Shown here: positions 58,342-64,000 of the stretch, in pieces
Layout of the letters: every line of letters starts with the position of its first letter
How positions within the stretch are numbered: position 1 is the stretch's first letter
Source: Gemmatimonadota bacterium
GTDB taxonomy: Bacteria; Gemmatimonadota; Gemmatimonadetes; Longimicrobiales; Gaopeijiaceae
Assembly: GCA_009692105.1 (NCBI GenBank)
Contig: SHZS01000002.1
Location: 1 to 64,000 of the forward strand
Direction: 5' to 3'
DNA length: 64,000 bases
The notes under the pieces: generated by a model
Database searches by the model: none
Told to the model about the DNA's origin: nothing
Seen by the model: only the letters and a program-made list of their open reading frames with translations
Translations under genes and position numbers: made by a program

Positions 58342-60795
58342 ATGGCTACGGACGACGGAGACCGCTACCGCCCCGCCCAGGTGGAGGAGAGGTGGCAGGC
58401 CGAGTGGGAGCGACGAGGGACGAACCTCTTCACGGCCGTTGAGCTCGGCTCCCCGGAGCGCCCCTACTACAACCTGATGATGTTCCCCTACCCCTCCGCG
58501 GAGGGGCTCCACGTGGGAAACATCTACGCCTTCACAGGTGCGGACGTCCACGGTCGCTTCCAGCGCCTCACGGGACGGGACGTTTTCGAGCCCATGGGGT
58601 TCGACGCCTTCGGAATCCACTCGGAGAACTTCGCACTGAAGGTTGGGGTCCACCCCATGGACCTGATCCCGCGGAACGTGGCGAATTTCACTCGCCAGCT
58701 CCGAAGGATGGGAGGGATGTTCGACTGGAACCACGCGGTGGATACCACGAGCCCGGAATACTACCGGTGGACTCAGTGGATCTTCCTCCAGCTCTTCAAG
58801 GCTGGCCTCGCGGAGCGGAAGGAGGCGCCGGTGAACTGGTGCCCCTCCTGCAAGACCGTGCTCGCGAACGAGCAGGTGGTGGGCGGCCTCTGCGAGCGGT
58901 GCGACACTCCGGTGGAGCAGCGGAGGATCGCGCAGTGGTTCTTCCGCATCTCGGACTACGCCGAGCGGCTCCTCTCGAACCTCGACACACTGGACTGGTC
59001 CGAGACCACGAAAAAGGCACAGCAGAACTGGATCGGGCGGAGCGAGGGAGCGAATCTGCGCTTTCCCATTCCCGACCTTGATGACAGCGCCTTCCTCGAG
59101 GTCTTCACCACACGACCTGACACCGTCTTCGGGGCCACGTACATGGTCCTGGCTCCCGAACACCCACTCGTGGATCGGGTGACGGCGCCTGACCGGCGGG
59201 CCGAGGTGGAAGAGTACCGAGAGCGGGTGGCCCGCCTGGATCTGGTCGCGCGGAAAAAGGTGGACAAGTCGAAGACGGGTGTCTTCACGGGTGGCCACTG
59301 CGAAAATCCCGCGACAGGGGAGCGGATCCCGATCTGGATCGCGGACTATGTCCTGATGGAGTACGGGACCGGGGCGGTCATGGCGGTCCCCGCCCATGAC
59401 GAGAGGGACTTCGAGTTCGCGTCTGCTTTCGAGCTCCCTGTGCGCCGTGTCGTGGCACAGGAGGGCGAGGACCCAGGCGCACCGGTCGACGAGACCTATA
59501 CCGGGGACGGAAGGGCGGTGAACTCGGGGACCTTCGATGGCCTGGGGACCCATGAGGCGAAGCGGGCGATCGTCGCGTGGCTCGCGGAGCGGGGGCTGGG
59601 GACGCTGCGTGTGCATTACCGTCTGCACGACTGGTGCATCTCCCGACAGCGGTACTGGGGGCCCCCCATTCCGATCGTGTACTGCGAGGCGTGTGGAGCC
59701 GTTCCGGTCCCGGAAGACGAGCTCCCCGTGGTCCTTCCTCGCGTTCAGGACTTCAAGCCCGACGACTCGGGCGTGAGCCCTCTCGCGCGGGTCGAGGCGT
59801 GGTACCGTATCACCTGTCCGGAGTGCGGCGGCGAGGCAAGGCGAGAGACCGACGTCTCAGACACGTTTCTCGACTCGGCGTGGTACTTCCTGCGCTATCC
59901 CTCCGCCCGACGCGAGGACGTCCCGTTCGACCCAGAGCTCGTTCGCAAGTGGCTACCGGTCGACTGCTATATCGGTGGGAACGAGCACGCCGTGCTCCAC
60001 CTCCTCTACGCCCGCTTCATCACAATGGCACTCAAGGACATCGGCCACCTCCACTTCGAGGAGCCCTTCGCGCGCTTTCGGGCGCATGGCCTCATCATCC
60101 GAGACGGGGCCAAGATGTCGAAGAGCAAGGGGAACGTGATCGTCCCCGACCCGATCATCGAGGAGCACGGAGCCGACGCCTTCCGCCTCTATCTCATGTT
60201 CCTCGGACCCTTCGAGGAAGGAGGGGACTACCGCGACCAGGGGATCCAGGGGCCGTTCGGCTTCCTCAAGCGACTCTGGGAAACCGTGATCCCTCTCGAT
60301 GGGCTCCGGGACGGGTCGCCGGACCCCGTGGTCGAACGGAAGCTCCACCAGACGATCGCACAGCTCACGGTCCAGCTCTCCGAGCTCCAGTACAACACCT
60401 GCATCGCGGCTCTCATGGAGTACCTGAACGCAGTGCGCGCCGGGGGGCGAACCCCCGCCCGCGCCGAGGTCGAGCCGCTGGTCGTGATGGTCGCCCCATT
60501 CTGCCCCCACCTGGCGGAGGAGCTCTGGTCTCGTCTCGGCCACGGCGCGAGTGTGTTCGAGGGCGCGAGCTGGCCCTCTTTCGACCCAGAGAAGGCTCGG
60601 GAGGATACGGTGGAACTCGCGATCCAGGTGAACGGGAAGGTCAGGGGCACGATCGCGCTGGCGCGCGGGACGTCGGAGGAGGAGGCGCTCGCCCTGGCCC
60701 GGAAGGAGCCCAACGTGGCCCGATACCTCGAGGATGTCGAGCTCCACCGGGTCGTCTATGTTCCCGACCGTCTCTTGAACTTGGTCGTTCGTTGA
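58342..60795 (+). CDS. leuS: Leucyl-tRNA synthetase
   Basis: LeuRS charges tRNA-Leu. The 817-residue class I enzyme has [11 protein letters not shown] (the HIGH equivalent), an inserted CP1 editing domain with the threonine-rich [14 protein letters not shown] and the [12 protein letters not shown] discriminator region, and KMSKS at residues 591-595 ([11 protein letters not shown]). The C-terminal domain has the family block [11 protein letters not shown]. Zinc-type CxxC knuckles occur in [15 protein letters not shown] and in [11 protein letters not shown] 58342 has no good ribosome binding site. Confidence 0.97.
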   Translation: MATDDGDRYRPAQVEERWQAEWERRGTNLFTAVELGSPERPYYNLMMFPYPSAEGLHVGNIYAFTGADVHGRFQRLTGRDVFEPMGFDAFGIHSENFALKVGVHPMDLIPRNVANFTRQLRRMGGMFDWNHAVDTTSPEYYRWTQWIFLQLFKAGLAERKEAPVNWCPSCKTVLANEQVVGGLCERCDTPVEQRRIAQWFFRISDYAERLLSNLDTLDWSETTKKAQQNWIGRSEGANLRFPIPDLDDSAFLEVFTTRPDTVFGATYMVLAPEHPLVDRVTAPDRRAEVEEYRERVARLDLVARKKVDKSKTGVFTGGHCENPATGERIPIWIADYVLMEYGTGAVMAVPAHDERDFEFASAFELPVRRVVAQEGEDPGAPVDETYTGDGRAVNSGTFDGLGTHEAKRAIVAWLAERGLGTLRVHYRLHDWCISRQRYWGPPIPIVYCEACGAVPVPEDELPVVLPRVQDFKPDDSGVSPLARVEAWYRITCPECGGEARRETDVSDTFLDSAWYFLRYPSARREDVPFDPELVRKWLPVDCYIGGNEHAVLHLLYARFITMALKDIGHLHFEEPFARFRAHGLIIRDGAKMSKSKGNVIVPDPIIEEHGADAFRLYLMFLGPFEEGGDYRDQGIQGPFGFLKRLWETVIPLDGLRDGSPDPVVERKLHQTIAQLTVQLSELQYNTCIAALMEYLNAVRAGGRTPARAEVEPLVVMVAPFCPHLAEELWSRLGHGASVFEGASWPSFDPEKAREDTVELAIQVNGKVRGTIALARGTSEEEALALARKEPNVARYLEDVELHRVVYVPDRLLNLVVR

Positions 60796-60847
60796 CCGGC
60801 CGGCGTTTCGTGGCTCCGGCCCCCTCGACCCCCCATCCGCACTACCT

Positions 60848-62923
60848 ATGACACGCACTGGAACCGCTCCCCGCGCGCTCGCCCTTCCGGACGCGCGCAC
60901 TACCCGTCTGGCGATCGATGCCGTCCGGGTCCTCTCGATGGACGCTGTGCAGGCAGCGGACTGTGGACACCCGGGTGCGCCCATGGCGCTCGCGCCGGTG
61001 GGTTATCTCCTCTGGAGGCACCACCTTCGTCACAACCCGGCAAACCCCGCCTGGCCAGACCGCGACCGGTTCGTGCTCTCCGCAGGTCACGCCTCGATGC
61101 TCCTCTATTCCCTTCTCCACCTGTCCGGATACGACCTCCCCCTCGCGGAGATCCGGAATTTCCGTCAATGGGGGAGCCGCACCCCTGGGCATCCGGAGTT
61201 AAGCCACACCCCGGGCGTGGAGACCACTACGGGCCCCCTTGGACAGGGGGTGGCCAACTCCGTGGGTATGGCGCTCGCCGAGCGGTGGCTGGCTCACCGC
61301 TTCAATCGGCCGGGCCACGACGTGGTGGACCATTACACCTATGTCATCTGCTCCGACGGGGACCTGATGGAGGGGCTCTCGCACGAGGCCGCGGAGCTGG
61401 CCGGACACCACCGGCTGGGGAAGCTCATCTGGGTCTTCGACGACAACGAGATCACGATCGAGGGGAGCACGGCCCTCGCTTCCTCCACCGATCAGCTCCG
61501 TCGGTTCGATGGGTACGGCTGGCACGTCCAGGCCGTGGGGGACGGCAATGACCTCGCCGCCATCGACCTGGCGCTCGGGGCTGCGCGCGCTGAGACCGAT
61601 CGGCCCTCGTTCATCGCGCTGAAGACGACGATCGCATGGGGGAGCCCGAACAAGGCGGGGACCGCAGCAGCTCACGGGTCGGCACTAGGAAAGGATGAGG
61701 TGCGCCTCACGAAGGAAGCGCTCGGTTACCCTTCCCTCGAGCCCTTCTGGGTCGCCGAGGAGGCGCGGCAGGATTGGGCGGAGGTGCTTCCCCGCGGGCG
61801 GGCGCTCGCGGAGGAGTGGGAGGAGACGGTCACCGCCTATCGGTCGGAGTTCCCGGAGCTGGCGGACGAACTGGACCGCTCGATCGCCGGGAAGCTCCCG
61901 GACAGCTGGGAATCGGCAGTCCCCATTCCGTCGGCGGCCATCTCGTCGGCTGAAGGGAAGGCCGAAGCGACCCGTTCCAGCTCCGGGAAGATCATCCAGG
62001 CCCTCGCCCGGGCGATCCCCAACCTGATGGGTGGCTCCGCTGATCTCTCTCCCTCGAACAACACGGAGATCAAGGAGGCGGACTCTTTCCTCCCGGGCCG
62101 CCCGGCGGGGCGGAACCTGCACTTCGGGGTCCGCGAGCACGCGATGGGCGGGATCCTGAATGGAATGGCTCTCCACGGAGGGGTCCGCGTGTACGGGGGG
62201 ACCTTCCTGATCTTCTCGGACTACATGCGGCCTGCGATTCGCCTGGCGGCTCTCATGGGGCTTCCGGTCGCCTACGTCTTCACCCACGACTCGATCGGGC
62301 TTGGGGAGGACGGACCCACACATCAGCCCATCGAGCACCTCATGGCGCTCCGCGCGATCCCGAACCTCCTGGACCTTCGCCCGGGGGATGCGACGGAGAC
62401 TGCGGTGGCCTGGCGGCTCGCTTTGGGGAGAACGGACGGCCCGGCGTTCCTCGCGCTCACCCGCCAGGCGGTTCCACCGCTCGACCGAGGGAGCACACCG
62501 GATCCGAGCGAAGTGGCGAGAGGAGGATACATCCTGTGTGAGGCCTCTGGCGGTCGCCCCGAGGTCATCCTGATCGCCTCGGGATCGGAGCTCCACCTAG
62601 CGGTCGAGGCGGCCCGGGAGCTCGAAGCCGCGGGGACGCCCACGCGGGTCGTGAGCCTCATGAGCTGGCACCTCTTCTCCCGGCAGGATTCGACGTACAT
62701 CGAGCGGGTACTCCCCCCCGATGTGCCGGCCCGTGTCTCGGTCGAGGCGGGAGCCTCGCTGGGGTGGCCTCGCTGGATCGGACCGCACGGCGAGGCGATC
62801 GGCCTGGACCGCTTCGGGGCTTCAGCGCCGGGTGGCACGCTCTTCCGCGAGTTCGGGATCACGGCGGCCACGGTCGTGGAGAGGGCCCGTCGCTCGCTCG
62901 CCCGAGTCCGGGGACGTTCGTAG
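60848..62923 (+). CDS. tkt: Transketolase
   Basis: This thiamine-diphosphate enzyme transfers two-carbon units in the pentose phosphate pathway. The 691-residue protein has the ThDP/Mg-binding stretch [20 protein letters not shown]...[12 protein letters not shown]. An early [10 protein letters not shown] and the mid NFGVREHAM-type block ([22 protein letters not shown]) follow, then [20 protein letters not shown]. The C-terminal domain is present, so it is full length. It starts 52 bases after leuS on the same strand. Confidence 0.96.
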   Translation: MTRTGTAPRALALPDARTTRLAIDAVRVLSMDAVQAADCGHPGAPMALAPVGYLLWRHHLRHNPANPAWPDRDRFVLSAGHASMLLYSLLHLSGYDLPLAEIRNFRQWGSRTPGHPELSHTPGVETTTGPLGQGVANSVGMALAERWLAHRFNRPGHDVVDHYTYVICSDGDLMEGLSHEAAELAGHHRLGKLIWVFDDNEITIEGSTALASSTDQLRRFDGYGWHVQAVGDGNDLAAIDLALGAARAETDRPSFIALKTTIAWGSPNKAGTAAAHGSALGKDEVRLTKEALGYPSLEPFWVAEEARQDWAEVLPRGRALAEEWEETVTAYRSEFPELADELDRSIAGKLPDSWESAVPIPSAAISSAEGKAEATRSSSGKIIQALARAIPNLMGGSADLSPSNNTEIKEADSFLPGRPAGRNLHFGVREHAMGGILNGMALHGGVRVYGGTFLIFSDYMRPAIRLAALMGLPVAYVFTHDSIGLGEDGPTHQPIEHLMALRAIPNLLDLRPGDATETAVAWRLALGRTDGPAFLALTRQAVPPLDRGSTPDPSEVARGGYILCEASGGRPEVILIASGSELHLAVEAARELEAAGTPTRVVSLMSWHLFSRQDSTYIERVLPPDVPARVSVEAGASLGWPRWIGPHGEAIGLDRFGASAPGGTLFREFGITAATVVERARRSLARVRGRS

Positions 62924-62937
62924 GGGAGGCGAGCTAG

Positions 62938-63423
62938 GACGCGCCCGGACGGTTCTACATGCAAAACCACGGGGGCTGGGCCGAATGGGACGGGCCTGGG
63001 GGGCCGCGACCGGGAATCGGCGTGCTGCGCAGCGACGACCACGGCAAGTCGTGGCGCTCCATCGCCAAGGGGCTGCCGTCCGACTTCGGCTTCCCGATCG
63101 TCGTGCACCCGCACGACCCCGACACGGTCTACGTACTGCCGCTCGAGCCGACGACGCGCACGTGTCCAGGCAGCTCGCCTGCAGTCTGGCGCAGCGAGAA
63201 CGGCGGCGACTCGTGGCGGCGGCTTGCCCGTGGGCTGCCGAAGAAGGAAAGCTTCTTCACGGTCCAGCGCGACGCGATGGATATCGACGAACTCAAGTCG
63301 CCCGCGCTCTACTTCGGGACGACGACAGGACAGCTCTGGATGGGGAGAGACGGCGGGGAAGAGTGGACCTGCCTGTTCGACTCGCTCCCCCCGATCCACT
63401 GCGTGAAGGTCGCGGTGGTGTAA
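62938..63423 (+). pseudogene. 3' fragment of a BNR/Asp-box repeat (sialidase/sortilin-like) gene
   Basis: The reading frame carries recognisable family sequence starting before its first ATG (62959): DAPGRFYMQNHGGWAEW, preceded directly by an in-frame TAG at 62935-62937. Two Asp-boxes are visible (RSDDHGKSW and RSENGGDSW), plus DFGFPIVVHPHDPDTVYV and YFGTTTGQLWMG. These are blades of a BNR beta-propeller. Intact relatives are about twice as long, so this is a 5'-truncated gene cut just after tkt. About 154 residues could still be made from ATG 62959. Confidence 0.65.
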
Positions 63424-63427
63424 CCCC

Positions 63428-63856
63428 ATGAAGATCCGCTTCGCTGCACGATGGGGGGCGTTCACACCGTCCCGATCCGCCTCGATTCTCACGCTGGCCG
63501 CTGCGGTCGGCCTCGGTGGATGTGGAGACGAACGCACTCCCCAGGCCGAGTTCGAGAACCTCACGATTCAGGTCGAGGCGCTCGGAGGGAGGGAGGTCCA
63601 GCTCGAGGATCGACAGGCTCTCCTCCTCGACGAACTCCACCTAACCGGGGTGCTCGACTCCACAGATCCACCCGTCACGACCGGTATCCTGTACACGATC
63701 CGCGACGGAGTCGAAACCCGGACCGAGCTCGTCGTCGCATGGGAGATGGATGGTGAGATGACGTACCTCGCGTCACACCCACTGGGAAACCGGATGCGGA
63801 TCGAGGGGATCCGCTACCAGGAGGGCCAGATCGTGGTCGACCTGCTCGAGTTCTGA
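63428..63856 (+). CDS. Small putative lipoprotein of unknown function
   Basis: A 142-residue protein with a lipoprotein signal (SILTLAAAVGLGGC, cysteine 32). A compact exported domain follows, rich in beta-prone sequence, with TGILYTIRDGVETRTELVVAW and EMTYLASHPL. No domain recognised. ATG 63428 lies four bases after the BNR fragment stop. The remaining 144 bases of the window after it hold no gene I can support, only an imperfect palindrome around AGCAC...GTGCT near 63975-63992. Confidence 0.6.
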   Translation: MKIRFAARWGAFTPSRSASILTLAAAVGLGGCGDERTPQAEFENLTIQVEALGGREVQLEDRQALLLDELHLTGVLDSTDPPVTTGILYTIRDGVETRTELVVAWEMDGEMTYLASHPLGNRMRIEGIRYQEGQIVVDLLEF

Positions 63857-64000
63857 CCCGGCGATCCCACCTGTTGTCCATCGGTGCCAGTGCAACGCCA
63901 TTTCGTCCTGGCGGACGGTGCGTTGAGCGAGGTTACAGGAGCGGACCCGGCCTGAGGCTAAGCGGCGCGGGCAGCACCTCTAGAAGTGCTCCGGTCCCCA

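Noticed and set aside
58261-59628. Long minus-strand open frame (455 codons) opposite leuS
   Set aside because: Antisense shadow in high-GC DNA; its translation has no family motif while leuS on the plus strand is certain.
63957-64000. Possible tRNA or attachment site at the right edge
   Set aside because: An imperfect palindrome near AGCAC...GTGCT only; no tRNA arms or repeat partner in the window.

Overview
The window is a high-GC, gene-dense bacterial chromosome segment with short or overlapping gene junctions. It encodes an LPS Kdo transferase (waaA), several lipoproteins with lipoboxes, RlpA, a periplasmic-type DsbA, and a GldA/F/G-like ABC system, so the host is a diderm. A GlnRS with a C-terminal GatB/YqeY-type extension, a PSP1/RicT protein beside metG, and the overall style of the housekeeping genes suggest Gemmatimonadota or a relative. 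That placement is inference from family knowledge, not a phylogenetic result. I saw no rRNA, tRNA, CRISPR array, IS element or prophage.

Layout. 1-5742: dnaE (5' end outside the window), msrA and an M3 oligopeptidase. 5775-10549: a phosphate uptake operon pstS-pstC-pstA-pstB-phoU behind a Pho-box-like direct repeat. 10607-13167: a membrane GGDEF gene broken by two 1-base frameshifts, converging on a secreted M14 carboxypeptidase. 13318-15148: mntH and a universal stress protein behind a DtxR/MntR-type palindrome, followed by a probable methyltransferase remnant. 15485-18877: accA-ricT-metG. 19011-23724: M23 peptidase, lipoprotein, fused enoyl-CoA hydratase/3-hydroxyacyl-CoA dehydrogenase, DUF402 protein. 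23784-28048 (minus): gyrA, a HAD phosphatase, a DsbA-like protein and a small coupled gene interrupted by an amber codon. 28313-35273: a LysR regulator with a near-consensus, apparently leaderless promoter, then gltB and gltD. 35339-39649 (minus): GldA-like ATPase, a GldF-GldG fusion and a DUF4340 protein. 39660-45797: uvrA (minus), rlpA (plus, frameshifted end), glnS (minus).

45928-54549 is the most informative part. It is a histidine operon hisG-D-C-H-A-B-F-IE whose 5' leader encodes a 27-residue peptide with the run HHHHGHH, followed by a strong intrinsic terminator and candidate antiterminator pairings. This is a transcription-attenuation system. The leader peptide appears to start at the transcription start site itself. 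An ABC exporter gene is appended directly after hisIE.

54554-64000: rhodanese and waaA (minus), a lipoprotein aminopeptidase, a VapBC toxin-antitoxin pair with an operator-like repeat, leuS, tkt, a 5'-truncated BNR-repeat gene and a small lipoprotein. The main physiological themes are phosphate, manganese and nitrogen (glutamate) acquisition, histidine synthesis, translation and DNA maintenance, and envelope function.
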